Source of the DNA: Pseudomonas sp. MYb60
GTDB taxonomy: Bacteria > Pseudomonadota > Gammaproteobacteria > Pseudomonadales > Pseudomonadaceae
Assembly (NCBI RefSeq): GCF_002979555.1
Contig: NZ_PCOZ01000022.1
Location: 1-60,697, forward strand
Length of the DNA stretch: 60,697 bases
Reading direction: 5' to 3'
In this document: positions 26,753-38,083 of the stretch, one piece after another
Position numbering within the stretch: the first letter of the stretch is position 1
How the letters are laid out: each line of letters starts with the position of its first letter
Program-made: the position numbers and the translations under genes
The notes under the pieces: generated by a model
Told to the model about the DNA's origin: nothing
What the model saw: the letters and a program-made list of their open reading frames with translations, nothing else
Database searches by the model: none

Positions 26753-27721
26753 ATGCCCAGAATTGTCCACGTCCTCGCTTTTGATAACGCCCAGGTACTC
26801 GACGTGACCGGGCCGTTGCAGGTGTTTGCCTCCACAAATGACCTGGCGCGCCAGCGCGGCTTGCCGCTGCCCTATAGCGTCTCAGTTATTGCCGCGCAAA
26901 AAGACCCGGTGATGACCTCGGCGGGCCTGGCGCTGGTGGCCGAGCCGCTACCCGCCGCCAAAGCCGCCTGTGACACCCTGGTGATCGCCGGCGGCTGGGG
27001 GGTGTACGGCGCCGCCGAGGACCCGACACTGGTGGACTGGGTACGCGAAAAAGCCCGTCATACCCGACGCATGACTTCGGTGTGCACCGGCGCCTTCCTG
27101 CTCGCCGCCAGCGGCATGCTCGACGGCTGCCGCGTGGCCACCCACTGGACGCGCTGCGAAGAACTGGCGCGCAAGTTTCCGTCGCTGACAGTGGAGGCCA
27201 ACCCGATTTTCATCCAGCAAGGCCGGGTCTGGACGTCCGCCGGCGTCACCGCCGGCATTGACCTGTGCCTGGCCCTCGTGGAGGAAGACCTGGGCCGCGA
27301 TGTCGCCCTGGAGGTCGCCCGGCACCTGGTGGTGTTCCTCAAACGCCCGGGTGGGCAGTCGCAATTCAGCGTGACGCTCTCCCTGCAGAAGGGTGACAGC
27401 CGTTTCGCCGAGCTCCACGCCTGGATGGCCGAAAACCTCAGCCTGGAATTGAGCATCCCGACGCTGGCCGCCCAGGCCGGCATGAGCGAACGCAGCTTCG
27501 TGCGCCATTACCGCGCCGAAACCGGCCAGACCCCGGCGCGCGCCGTCGAGTTGATCCGCGTCGAAACCGCACGCCGGCAATTGGCCGACAGCAACGCGTC
27601 GATCAAACGCATCGCCATGCAGTGTGGATTTGGCAGTGAAGAGACCTTGCGCCGCAGTTTCCTGCGGGCCCTGGCAGTGACGCCGCAGGCCTACCGCGAG
27701 CGATTCGCGCCGGTGACCTGA
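26753..27721 (+). CDS. GlxA-family AraC-type regulator with DJ-1/PfpI sensor domain
   Basis: This 322-aa regulator joins an N-terminal DJ-1/PfpI domain (residues 1-190) to a C-terminal AraC helix-turn-helix pair (about 220-320). The latter includes IPTLAAQAGMSERSFVRHYR and SIKRIAMQCGFGSEETLRRS. The sensor domain keeps the enzyme-like elbow SVCTGAFLLAAS with Cys111, the same motif as the divergent isonitrile hydratase. It probably senses the same or a related metabolite and controls that gene and itself; this is inference from arrangement. The ATG at 26753 begins the conserved PRIVHVLAFDNAQ strand. Its ribosome binding site is weak, and an upstream TTG at 26714 is less likely. Confidence 0.82.
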   Translation: MPRIVHVLAFDNAQVLDVTGPLQVFASTNDLARQRGLPLPYSVSVIAAQKDPVMTSAGLALVAEPLPAAKAACDTLVIAGGWGVYGAAEDPTLVDWVREKARHTRRMTSVCTGAFLLAASGMLDGCRVATHWTRCEELARKFPSLTVEANPIFIQQGRVWTSAGVTAGIDLCLALVEEDLGRDVALEVARHLVVFLKRPGGQSQFSVTLSLQKGDSRFAELHAWMAENLSLELSIPTLAAQAGMSERSFVRHYRAETGQTPARAVELIRVETARRQLADSNASIKRIAMQCGFGSEETLRRSFLRALAVTPQAYRERFAPVT

Positions 27722-27778
27722 GGCATCTGGAAAAATACCCCCCGTCTTTCAAGCCACTGGTAGAGGCGTGGCCTTTGG

Positions 27779-29605
27779 CTAGGGTTGCCAGGTGGTCTTC
27801 TCCCCGCTGAGCTTGCGGTCGAGGAAGGTCGCGGCGCTGATCAACGCCAGGTGACTCAACGCCTGGGGGGTGTTACCCAAATGGCGCGCCTGACTGTCGA
27901 ATTCTTCCGCGTACAGGCCCAAGGGGTTGGCGTAGCGCAGCAGCTGTTCGAATTCCAAGTGGGCTTTCTCCACCTGCCCAGCGCGAGCCAGGCATTCGAT
28001 GTACCAGAACGAGCACGCGGCAAATGCGCCTTCGGTGCCCTGCAGGCCATCGATCTGGCTGTCGTCGTTGCGGTAGCGGTAGACCATGCCGTCGCGCACC
28101 AGGCTTTTCTGGATCGCTTCAAGGGTGCTCAGCCAGCGCGGATCAGTGGCCGCGACGAAGCGCACCAGCGGCATCAACAGCATCGAACCGTCCAGCGCAG
28201 TGCTGCCGATGTGCTGTACAAAATGCCCGCGCTCTTCGTTCCAGAAATTTTCCCAGATGTCGGCATAGATCGCCTGGCGGGTCTGGTCCCAGCGCACGAA
28301 CGGTGCCGGCAGTGAGCGCTTGGACGCCAGGCGGATCGCACGGTCCAGCGCCACCCAGCACATCAACCGCGAGTGCAAAAAGTGGTGCTGCTCGCCGCGC
28401 ATTTCCCAGATGCCTACGTCCTTGGTATTCCAGATCTCACATACCTGATCGGCGACTTCCACCGTGTGTTTCCAACCTTCGTGGGAGATGGCTTCGCCGT
28501 ACTTGTTGACCAGGTACACCGCGTCCATCAACTCGCCATAGATATCCAGCTGGATCTGGTCGACCGCCTCATTGCCGATCCGCACCGGCCGGGCCCCACC
28601 ATGGCCGCCGAGGTGGTCCAAATGAGTCTCGGGCAATTCCTGGCGACCGTCGATGCCGTAGAGGATGTTGATCTTGGTCGGCTGCCCGCAGCAGTCGCTG
28701 ACCCTGCCCTTGAGCCAGCGCATGTAGGCGTTGGCCTCTTCGATAAAACCCAGGCGCATGAAGGCGTAGACGGTAAACGAGGCGTCGCGGATCCAGGTGT
28801 AGCGGTAGTCCCAGTTGCGCTCGCCGCCAGCGGTTTCCGGCAGGCCGAAGGTTGCGGCGGCGATGATTGCGCCGTGTTTGCGTGAGGTCAAAAGCTTCAG
28901 CGCAAGGGCCGAGCGGTTGACCATTTCACGCCAGCGGCCGCGGTAATTGGACTGCGCGATCCAGCCGCGCCAGAACTTCAGGGTGTGCGCCAGTGCCAGG
29001 TCGGTGCAGCCGCTGTCGACACGTTCATCGTCCCGGCCGCCGAGGACAAACTCGGCGTCTTCTTCCTGATTCAATGTGAAGTTCGCCCACGCAGCGCCGT
29101 CCTTGACATGCAGCGGGTGGCTGCCGGACAAGCGCAGGCCGGGCTGGTCTTCAGCGCTGAAGCACACTGTGCCGTTGTCGAGAGTGGCGTGTGTCGGCGC
29201 GCGCGCGTAGTCGTGGCGCACGGCGCAGCGCAGGTGGATATCGGCCTTGCCACTGACCACGCGCACGCGGCGGATCAGCAGCGGCAGGTCGTCGATTTCG
29301 TCACTGATGCTGAGCAGGTCGGTGATTTCAACCACGGCCTCATCGCTCAGCCAGCGGGTTTGCAGCACGTTGGTGTCGGGCAGGTAGATCTGCTCGCGAC
29401 GAGCGTTGGGCAAGTCGGGGGTGAGCTGGAATATGCCCGCGTCGGGGCTGTCCAGCAGGGCGCAGAAGATCGACGGGCTGTCGAATTCCGGCCAGCAGAA
29501 AAAGTCGATGCTGCCGTTGTCATTCACCAGTGCCGCACTGCGCATGTCGCCGATGATGCCGTGGGCATCGATGGCGCTTTGTCGTTCGTTTTTCAAATCA
29601 ACCAT
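27779..29605 (-). CDS. Glycoside hydrolase family 15 protein (glucoamylase/trehalase-like)
   Basis: This is a 608-aa cytoplasmic GH15 enzyme; no signal peptide is present. The N-terminal beta-sandwich opens with IDAHGIIGDMRSAALVNDNG and SIDFFCWPEFDSPS. It is followed by an alpha/alpha barrel with the family motif NWDYRYTWIRDASFTVYAF, the likely general acid in DVGIWEMRGE, and the likely base in LYAEEFD. Bacterial members act on trehalose, dextrin or glucans; the substrate is not readable here. The ATG at 29605 overlaps the upstream SDR gene by 8 bases with a GGAG site, so the two are coupled. It converges on the GlxA gene. Confidence 0.85.
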   Translation of the reverse strand: MVDLKNERQSAIDAHGIIGDMRSAALVNDNGSIDFFCWPEFDSPSIFCALLDSPDAGIFQLTPDLPNARREQIYLPDTNVLQTRWLSDEAVVEITDLLSISDEIDDLPLLIRRVRVVSGKADIHLRCAVRHDYARAPTHATLDNGTVCFSAEDQPGLRLSGSHPLHVKDGAAWANFTLNQEEDAEFVLGGRDDERVDSGCTDLALAHTLKFWRGWIAQSNYRGRWREMVNRSALALKLLTSRKHGAIIAAATFGLPETAGGERNWDYRYTWIRDASFTVYAFMRLGFIEEANAYMRWLKGRVSDCCGQPTKINILYGIDGRQELPETHLDHLGGHGGARPVRIGNEAVDQIQLDIYGELMDAVYLVNKYGEAISHEGWKHTVEVADQVCEIWNTKDVGIWEMRGEQHHFLHSRLMCWVALDRAIRLASKRSLPAPFVRWDQTRQAIYADIWENFWNEERGHFVQHIGSTALDGSMLLMPLVRFVAATDPRWLSTLEAIQKSLVRDGMVYRYRNDDSQIDGLQGTEGAFAACSFWYIECLARAGQVEKAHLEFEQLLRYANPLGLYAEEFDSQARHLGNTPQALSHLALISAATFLDRKLSGEKTTWQP

Positions 29606-30398
29606 TGCCACGAAACTCCGGATACAGGCTCATGCCGCCATCGATGAACAGGGTGCTGCCTACCACGTAGTCGGAGGCGTCACTGGCCAGCCACACTACG
29701 GCATTGGCCACATCTTCAACGTCACCGATGCGGCCGTAAGGAATCAATTCGAGTAGCTTTTCGGCCGCGTCGCCTTCGGTGGCGTCGCGGTTGATCGCCG
29801 TGCGGATTGCCCCCGGCGCGATGCCGTTGATGCGGATGCGTTGCTCGCTGACCTCCTGCGCGAGGGTGCGCATGAGCATCTCGACACCGCCTTTGGACGC
29901 GGCGTAATTCACATGCCCGGCCCAAGGGATCAACTGATGCACCGAGCTCATGTGGATGATTTTTCCCGCTGCCCGTGACACGCCTTCCCGCACGCCCTGA
30001 CGATTGAAGATGCGCACCGCCGCACGTGCACACAGGAACTGGCCGGTGAGGTTGACGCCGATCACGGCGTTCCAGTCGTCCAGGCTCATGTCCACCAGAT
30101 TGGCATCTTTTTGCAAGCCGGAGTTGGCCACCAAGATGTCCAGGTGGCCGAAGGCATCGAGGGTCTGGGCGAACAGCCGCTCCACGTCGGCCTCCTTTGA
30201 CACATCACCGCCGATGGCAATCGCCCGGCCGCCTTCAGCGTTGATCTGCGCGGCGAGGGCTTCGGCGGGCGCGGCCTGGCGGTTGTAGTTCAGTACCACG
30301 GCGGCACCCGCGTCGGCCAGGGCCTTGGCGGCGCCCGCGCCAATACCCGAGCTGGCGCCCGTGACCAGGGCGACTTGTTGCTGCAACGAGAGATGCAT
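29598..30398 (-). CDS. Short-chain dehydrogenase (glucose 1-dehydrogenase-like)
   Basis: This 266-aa classical SDR has the cofactor loop TGASSGIGAG (residues 14-23), the NAG-equivalent site VANSG, catalytic Ser in MSSVH, and the YAASKGG Tyr-Lys pair. The C-terminal signature GSTLFIDGGMSLYP is typical of glucose 1-dehydrogenases. No acidic residue follows the second strand (NYNRQ), which suggests NADP use. Cotranscription with the overlapping GH15 gene suggests the two handle a sugar released by the hydrolase. It diverges from the GH3 gene. Confidence 0.82.
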   Translation of the reverse strand: MHLSLQQQVALVTGASSGIGAGAAKALADAGAAVVLNYNRQAAPAEALAAQINAEGGRAIAIGGDVSKEADVERLFAQTLDAFGHLDILVANSGLQKDANLVDMSLDDWNAVIGVNLTGQFLCARAAVRIFNRQGVREGVSRAAGKIIHMSSVHQLIPWAGHVNYAASKGGVEMLMRTLAQEVSEQRIRINGIAPGAIRTAINRDATEGDAAEKLLELIPYGRIGDVEDVANAVVWLASDASDYVVGSTLFIDGGMSLYPEFRGNG

Positions 30399-30576
30399 CG
30401 GCCAACCACCTTTGTCTGAGCGTTCAGTTAGCTGACTGGTGGGCCTGCGCGGAAGTTCAGGACGGATTAGGGCGAGCCATCGCGCGCCACGCCCGGCCCC
30501 ACTGTCAATTCTGACAGTAGACCTGCCGCGCGCTCAGGATAACGCTATGGGCAGGAATCGGCTTAAAGGAGGGGGC

Positions 30577-32838
<2,262 letters not shown>

Positions 32839-32864
32839 GACGACGGGCAGCAATTGCTCGACTT

Positions 32865-32883
32865 AATAGGAAGCATTACTATT
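32865..32883 (+). promoter_or_regulatory. Possible Fur-like box before fecI
   Basis: This is an AT-rich imperfect dyad (AATAG...CTATT) in the 73-bp gap before the sigma factor gene. It matches the 19-bp Fur consensus at about 10 positions, so the call rests mostly on location. FecI-type systems are usually iron-repressed. Confidence 0.3.
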
Positions 32884-32911
32884 CACGCCCCGCCTCCCCA
32901 GTGCCTCTGCG

Positions 32912-33412
32912 ATGATTCCCCAGCCGCCCCGCAAGACAGGCTTTTTCGAGCACTACGAAGAGTTGATCGGAACCTGGACGCGCCGCCTGAGAAACCGTCA
33001 GCAGGCTGAAGACCTGGCCCATGACACCTTTGTGCGCGTGCTCGAGTCCAAATCCGCCCACGTGGAGCAACCGCGCGCTTACCTGCACCAGACGGCACGC
33101 AATATCGCGGTGGACGGCTATCGCCGCGATGACCGGCGCGACGCCATGGCGCAGCACACCTTCGATCAGGCCCCACTCGACAGCGGCGACCCGGAGCACT
33201 TCATGCATGCCGTGCAACTGGCGGACTCCGTCGAACGGGCCCTGGCGGAGTTGCCACTGAACTGCCGCAGAATTTTCATCTGGCAGAAAATCGAAGGCCT
33301 CACCCAACAGGAAATCGCCGAACGCCTGGGTTTGTCCAAGAACATGGTGGAAAAGTATATGATCCGCACCCTGCGGCATCTGCGTGACCGCCTGGACGCG
33401 ATAGCCCCATGA
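32912..33412 (+). CDS. fecI: FecI-type ECF sigma factor
   Basis: This is a 166-aa extracytoplasmic-function sigma factor of the iron-starvation group. Region 2 contains AEDLAHDTFVRVLES and QPRAYLHQTARNIAVDGYRR. Region 4 has the helix-turn-helix GLTQQEIAERLGLSKNMVEKYM. It should direct RNA polymerase to the downstream receptor gene when the receptor reports ferric ligand through the FecR protein. Its stop overlaps the FecR start (ATGA). No strong Shine-Dalgarno precedes the ATG. The symbol is by family, not a claim that citrate is the signal. Confidence 0.88.
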   Translation: MIPQPPRKTGFFEHYEELIGTWTRRLRNRQQAEDLAHDTFVRVLESKSAHVEQPRAYLHQTARNIAVDGYRRDDRRDAMAQHTFDQAPLDSGDPEHFMHAVQLADSVERALAELPLNCRRIFIWQKIEGLTQQEIAERLGLSKNMVEKYMIRTLRHLRDRLDAIAP

Positions 33413-34395
33413 CCCAAGCCCGCCTTGAAACAGGACCTTCCATGATGGATAGCCGTGCTCGCGACGAAGCCGCGCAATGGTTTGTACGCTTGCAGGACGC
33501 CGAGCCGAGCAGCGACGTGCTCCAGCAGTTCGAGGTGTGGCGCAAGGAAAGCCCTGCGCATCAATATGAATTCGATGTGTTGCAAGGCATCTGGAGTGCC
33601 ACGGAGTGGCTGCCCAAGGCGCGATTGCAGGCATTGTGCGAAGCGCCCGAGGGGCACACCAAGCGCCGCGCTGTCTTGCGCTACGCTGTGGCGGCGGGTG
33701 TGCTGGCGGTTGCCGTAGGCGTCGGACTGTTCAGTGGGCTGGGTCGGTCAACATCCTACAGCGCCGACTTCAGCACGCGCCTCGGTGAGCATCGCCAGGT
33801 GCAATTGCCCGACGGTTCGACCCTGCACTTGAACAGCCGCAGCGCCGTCACGGTGCATTTCGACAAGGGCCGGCGCGGCGTTGAACTCAAGCAGGGCGAG
33901 GCGATGTTCAGTGTTGAACATGACACCCGTCGGCCCTTTGTCGTGACTGCCGGGGCAGGGCAGGTGACGGTGACCGGTACACGTTTTGACGTGCGCCGTG
34001 ACGACGATCAGGCCCGCGTGGCAGTCGAGGCTGGAACCGTGAAGGTGCAGGGGCGTGGGTCGGAGCCGGCAGTGACTCTCACTGCGGGCCGCGGCACCCA
34101 TGTCAACAACGACGGCACGGTGGCGGTGGCCTACGCAGTGAATGCCGAAGAACTGACCGCCTGGCGTACCGGCAAGCTGGTGTTCAACAACGCTTTGCTG
34201 GGCGAAGTGGCGCGGGAAGTGTCGCGCTACCGCGAGCAACCGCTGCGGGTCAGTACACCTGGGGTGGCGAATCTGCGCCTGACCAGCGTGTTCAAGGCCA
34301 ATGACACCGATGCCTTGCTCAAGGCCTTGCCACACATCTTGCCGGTCGCCTTGCGGACCCTGCCGGATGGCAGCCAGGAAATTATTTCACGCTGA
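33409..34395 (+). CDS. fecR: FecR-family sigma regulator
   Basis: This is a 328-aa membrane regulator. The N-terminal cytoplasmic part has the DUF4880-type motif ARDEAAQWFVRLQDAEP and binds the sigma factor. A single membrane helix follows at about residues 88-107. The periplasmic FecR domain contains LPDGSTLHLNSRSAVTVHF, VTGTRFDVRR and the C-terminal STN-contacting region with LTSVFKANDTDALLKAL. It relays the state of the outer-membrane receptor to FecI. It overlaps fecI by four bases. Only about 100 bp separate it from the receptor gene, so the three may share a transcript. Confidence 0.88.
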   Translation: MTQARLETGPSMMDSRARDEAAQWFVRLQDAEPSSDVLQQFEVWRKESPAHQYEFDVLQGIWSATEWLPKARLQALCEAPEGHTKRRAVLRYAVAAGVLAVAVGVGLFSGLGRSTSYSADFSTRLGEHRQVQLPDGSTLHLNSRSAVTVHFDKGRRGVELKQGEAMFSVEHDTRRPFVVTAGAGQVTVTGTRFDVRRDDDQARVAVEAGTVKVQGRGSEPAVTLTAGRGTHVNNDGTVAVAYAVNAEELTAWRTGKLVFNNALLGEVAREVSRYREQPLRVSTPGVANLRLTSVFKANDTDALLKALPHILPVALRTLPDGSQEIISR

Positions 34396-34492
34396 CATTC
34401 AGGTTTTTGTCGAGTTCTTCGTCTTCTCCTCCAACTGCAACTGGTTTGCATTAACAGCTGCTTACATGTGCGATGACAGGACAAGGCTCGAC

Positions 34493-36886
34493 GTGAAAAA
34501 ACTCGCCCTCAACAACAATAAAATCTCCCGATGGGTGCCGTTGGCCCTGGCGCTGGCTGTCAGTACCGCGGCGAACGCCGATGCCATTCACATCCAGGCC
34601 CAACCCCTGGGTGCAGCGCTGAGCCAATTGGGCCAGCAAACCGCCTTGCAAGTGTTCTTCAGCCCCGCGCTGGTGGCCGGCAAGCAGGCGCCTGCGGTCG
34701 ATGGCAACCTGTCGCCGGAACACGCTTTGCGCCAATTACTGCAAGGCAGCGGCCTGGATTACCAGATCGACGCCGGCTCCGTAACCTTGCGACCGCTGGC
34801 CAGTGGCAGCGGGGAAGCCGGTTCGCCGCTGGAATTGGGGGCCACCGACATCAAGGTCGTCGGCGACTGGCTCGGCGATGCCAACGCCGAAGTGGTGCAG
34901 AACCACCCCGGGGCCCGGACGGTCATCCGCCGCGAAACCATGGTGGAGCAGGGCGCGATGAACGTCGGTGACGTGCTGCGCAGGGTGCCGGGGGTGCAGG
35001 TGCAGGAATCCAACGGCACCGGCGGTAGCGATATTTCCCTCAATGTTGGTGTGCGTGGTCTTACGTCGCGCCTGTCGCCACGTTCCACGGTGTTGATCGA
35101 CGGCGTGCCGGCAGCCTTTGCACCCTACGGCCAGCCACAGCTGTCGATGGCACCGATTTCTTCCGGCAACCTGGACAGCATCGATGTGGTACGCGGCGCC
35201 GGTTCTCTGCGCTACGGGCCGCAAAACGTGGGTGGCGTGATCAACTTCGTGACCCGCGCGATTCCCGAGACCTTCTCCGGCGAAGTCGGCACGACCTTGC
35301 AAACCTCCGCCCACGGCGGCTGGAAACACATCGACAACGCCTTCATCGGCGGCACGGCCGACAACGGTATCGGCGTGGCGCTGCTGTACTCCGGGGTCAA
35401 CGGCAACGGCTATCGCAGCAGCAATAATGGCAACGACATCGATGACGTGATCCTCAAGACCCACTGGGCACCGACCGATCAAGACGACTTCTCGTTGAAT
35501 TTCCACTACTACGATGCCAGCGCCGACATGCCCGGCGGCCTGACTCAGGCGCAGTTCGATGCCAACCCGTACCAATCGGTACGTGATTGGGACAATTTCA
35601 GCGGCCGGCGCAAAGACGTGTCCTTCAAGTACATTCGCCAGATCGACGACCGGACCCAGGCCGAAGTGCTCACCTACTATTCCGACAGCTTCCGTGGCAG
35701 CACCATCGCCGACCGCTTGTTGCAAACGGTCGGCTCCTACCCGCGCACCTATTACACCTTCGGCATCGAGCCGCGGGTATCCCACGTGTTTGACTTGGGC
35801 CCAAGCACCCAGGAAGTCAGCGTGGGGTATCGTTACCTCAAGGAAGGCATGCATGAGCAAGCCACCAGCCTGTTGCTGACCAATAACGTGCCGACCCCGG
35901 GTGGGCGCAGTGACGGCCACGTCTATCAGGATCGCACCGGCGGCACCGAAGCGAATTCGTTCTACATCGATGACAAGATTGACATCGGCAAGTGGACCGT
36001 CACCCCCGGCGTCCGCTTTGAGCAAATCCGCACCGAGTGGCACGACCATCCCGTGATCCCACTGATGGGTGCGCTTACCACCGAAAAACGCCGCGAAATT
36101 CACAACAACGAGCCGCTGCCTGCGCTGAGCGTGATGTACCACGTGTCTGACGCCTGGAAGCTGTTTGCCAACTACGAAACGTCCTTCGGCAGCCTGCAAT
36201 ATTTCCAGTTGGGCCAGGGCGGCACGGGTGACCAGACCGCCAATGGCCTGCAACCGGAAAAAGCCAAGACCTACGAGATCGGCACGCGCTACAACGACGC
36301 CGTGTGGGGTGGTGAACTGACGTATTTCTACATCGACTTCTCCGATGAACTGCAATACGTCAGCAACGCCGTAGGCTGGACCAACCTGGGTGCCACCAAA
36401 CACACCGGGATTGAAGCGTCGGCCCATTATGACCTGGCGAACCTGGACGCACGCCTGGATGGGCTGACCGCCAACGCCGGTTTCACTTACACCAAGGCTA
36501 CTTCGGAAGGCGATGTGCCCTTCAAGGGCCGCGACTTGCCGCTGTACTCCCGTGAAGTCGCCACCCTGGGGCTGCGCTACGACGTCAACCGCTGGACTCA
36601 TAACCTAGATGTGTACGCCCAGTCAGGCCAGCGCGCACCGGGCACCACCCGCACCTATATCACCCAGGGCACGGCAGACGGCCAGTACGGTGACATCCCA
36701 GGCTATGTCTCAGTCAACGTGCGCAGCGGCTACGACTTTGGCGCGCAGTTGTCCAACCTCAAGCTGGGCGTGGGGGTGAAGAACGTGTTTGACCAGCAGC
36801 ACTACACCCGTTCCAGCGACAACAACGCGGGGTTGTACCTGGGTGAGCCACGCACATTCTTTGTGCAAGCCAGCGTGGGATTCTGA
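34493..36886 (+). CDS. fecA: FecA-like TonB-dependent signalling receptor
   Basis: This is an outer-membrane transducer-type TonB receptor of about 797 aa. The signal peptide ends near STAANA. An STN signalling domain follows (AIHIQAQPLGAALSQLGQQT...YQIDAGSVTLRPL). A plug and 22-strand barrel come next, ending FFVQASVGF with terminal Phe. The STN domain and the fecI-fecR genes just upstream show that it both imports a ferric complex and signals. Overall it resembles ferric-citrate FecA, but the ligand is an inference. I prefer the GTG at 34493 (AAGG site, immediate KKLAL signal peptide); an ATG at 34466 is the alternative. Long minus-strand reading frames opposite it are shadows. Confidence 0.88.
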   Translation: MKKLALNNNKISRWVPLALALAVSTAANADAIHIQAQPLGAALSQLGQQTALQVFFSPALVAGKQAPAVDGNLSPEHALRQLLQGSGLDYQIDAGSVTLRPLASGSGEAGSPLELGATDIKVVGDWLGDANAEVVQNHPGARTVIRRETMVEQGAMNVGDVLRRVPGVQVQESNGTGGSDISLNVGVRGLTSRLSPRSTVLIDGVPAAFAPYGQPQLSMAPISSGNLDSIDVVRGAGSLRYGPQNVGGVINFVTRAIPETFSGEVGTTLQTSAHGGWKHIDNAFIGGTADNGIGVALLYSGVNGNGYRSSNNGNDIDDVILKTHWAPTDQDDFSLNFHYYDASADMPGGLTQAQFDANPYQSVRDWDNFSGRRKDVSFKYIRQIDDRTQAEVLTYYSDSFRGSTIADRLLQTVGSYPRTYYTFGIEPRVSHVFDLGPSTQEVSVGYRYLKEGMHEQATSLLLTNNVPTPGGRSDGHVYQDRTGGTEANSFYIDDKIDIGKWTVTPGVRFEQIRTEWHDHPVIPLMGALTTEKRREIHNNEPLPALSVMYHVSDAWKLFANYETSFGSLQYFQLGQGGTGDQTANGLQPEKAKTYEIGTRYNDAVWGGELTYFYIDFSDELQYVSNAVGWTNLGATKHTGIEASAHYDLANLDARLDGLTANAGFTYTKATSEGDVPFKGRDLPLYSREVATLGLRYDVNRWTHNLDVYAQSGQRAPGTTRTYITQGTADGQYGDIPGYVSVNVRSGYDFGAQLSNLKLGVGVKNVFDQQHYTRSSDNNAGLYLGEPRTFFVQASVGF

Positions 36887-36906
36887 TCCAACCGTGACGT
36901 TCACCC

Positions 36907-36940
36907 ACGCCGCTCATCCTGTCAGAGGAGCGGCGTTTTC
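36907..36940 (+). terminator. Intrinsic terminator after fecA
   Basis: A stem of ACGCCGCTC with GAGCGGCGT encloses a 12-base loop and runs into TTTTC. It lies about 20 bp past the fecA stop and separates that operon from the hrp-box gene. Confidence 0.75.
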
Positions 36941-36995
36941 ACCTTAGGGTAGGCGGTTCTTCCTACCGGTGGCAGGAGGTTTTCAGTGTTCGTCA

Positions 36996-37024
36996 GGAAC
37001 TGACAACGTTGGTCCTGCCACTCA
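36996..37024 (+). promoter_or_regulatory. hrp box (HrpL-type promoter) 1
   Basis: GGAACT, then 16 bases, then CCACTCA. The HrpL promoter consensus is GGAACC-N15/16-CCACNNA, so only the sixth base differs (C to T, a common variant). It lies about 100 bp upstream of the ATG at 37123, the usual distance for hrp boxes. Confidence 0.8.
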
Positions 37025-37122
37025 GGACATGTGTGCTTACACTGGTTCCCGCCATGATTTCCTGATCATCGGTCAGTCCGGACCAGTGAGGTGAGCTGCC
37101 TGAACCCGAACTGGAGATACCT

Positions 37123-37953
37123 ATGCCAACATCCGCGTCGAACTCGAACGTCACTCAGTTTTCCCCAAACACCACCCATGCGCCCGATGCCTGGTCTGGG
37201 AATACACCGCTTACCCGGCATTCACCGAGGCTGGGAGACGCGCAGGGGCGGCAGTCCGGTCCGATGTTCGATACGGTGTCACAGGGGAAAGTGCCGGGTT
37301 ACTGCCCTCAATCCTGCCCGTCAGCTTCTCATTCCAGCCCACCCCCACGTCCCAATCCTTCGGAGCGCGACCCGCACTACTCAAAACGAAGTGACAGGCA
37401 GCTGGCACAGACCTTCCTCGACAACCTCGGTGCCTTCAAAGGGAAATTACCGTGGGAGGGCGTTACCCAAAAGAGTGTGGAGCGAATGGCCAGGCAGCCA
37501 CTCCCCAATGCAGACCCTCATATGGATGCCAATATCAAATTGGCCAAGGAGTTGCTGGCACGTCCGGGACTCTTGGCCAGTCTTGACCAAAACCGACACA
37601 CGGGCGCCACGAATGGTCGTTTCTCCAAGGCGGACATCCAGAATTTCATCGACACGGACACGCTGTCCAAACCGGGAAGCGACAAGGCACTTGTCGATAT
37701 GATGCTCAAGCACTTCGGTGCGCTGAAGGGTGGGTTCTGGAGCAGTTCCATCAAGATGAGCGAGTTCGAAGCACTCGCCAAGCACCCCCTCACCAATGAT
37801 CCTGCCAAAAATACACTGATTCGATTGGCAAGAACCGTGATGGACCCTCAGCGCAAAGAACTGCGGGACATGATGGATAACGTGTTCGGGTCAAAGCGCG
37901 ATGGCGAAATTACCCGCAAGGAGCTGAAAACGCTGCTCCGATTACTCGGTTGA
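37123..37953 (+). CDS. Putative HrpL-regulated type III secreted protein with two EF-hand-like modules
   Basis: I do not recognise this 276-aa protein by name. The first 50 residues are rich in Ser, Thr, Asn and Pro, with seven serines and no acidic residue before Asp22, as in type III export signals. From residue 91 come two similar modules (about 91-178 and 187-276). Each has a helix with FLDNLGAFKG or LKHFGALKG, a segment ending MARQPL or LAKHPL, a helix with IKLAKELL or IRLARTVM, and an EF-hand-like end (NGRFSKADI, DGEITRKEL). This layout recalls HrpK/HrpF/NolX translocator proteins, a low-confidence link. A hrp box lies upstream, and a GGAG site precedes the ATG. Confidence 0.6.
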   Translation: MPTSASNSNVTQFSPNTTHAPDAWSGNTPLTRHSPRLGDAQGRQSGPMFDTVSQGKVPGYCPQSCPSASHSSPPPRPNPSERDPHYSKRSDRQLAQTFLDNLGAFKGKLPWEGVTQKSVERMARQPLPNADPHMDANIKLAKELLARPGLLASLDQNRHTGATNGRFSKADIQNFIDTDTLSKPGSDKALVDMMLKHFGALKGGFWSSSIKMSEFEALAKHPLTNDPAKNTLIRLARTVMDPQRKELRDMMDNVFGSKRDGEITRKELKTLLRLLG

Positions 37954-38083
37954 AGGCGGTGTGTTCAAACGCTTGAAACGCGTGAAGCGAGTGATGGAGG
38001 AACTATCCGCCAAGCTTTACCACGTAGAGGGTATCCACGGATCGTTGCTGACCGTGGGTGCCTTCATCCACTGGGGCAAGTCC

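Noticed and set aside
34736..36601. 621-codon open frame opposite fecA
   Set aside because: Shadow of the receptor gene; no recognisable domain or start signal.
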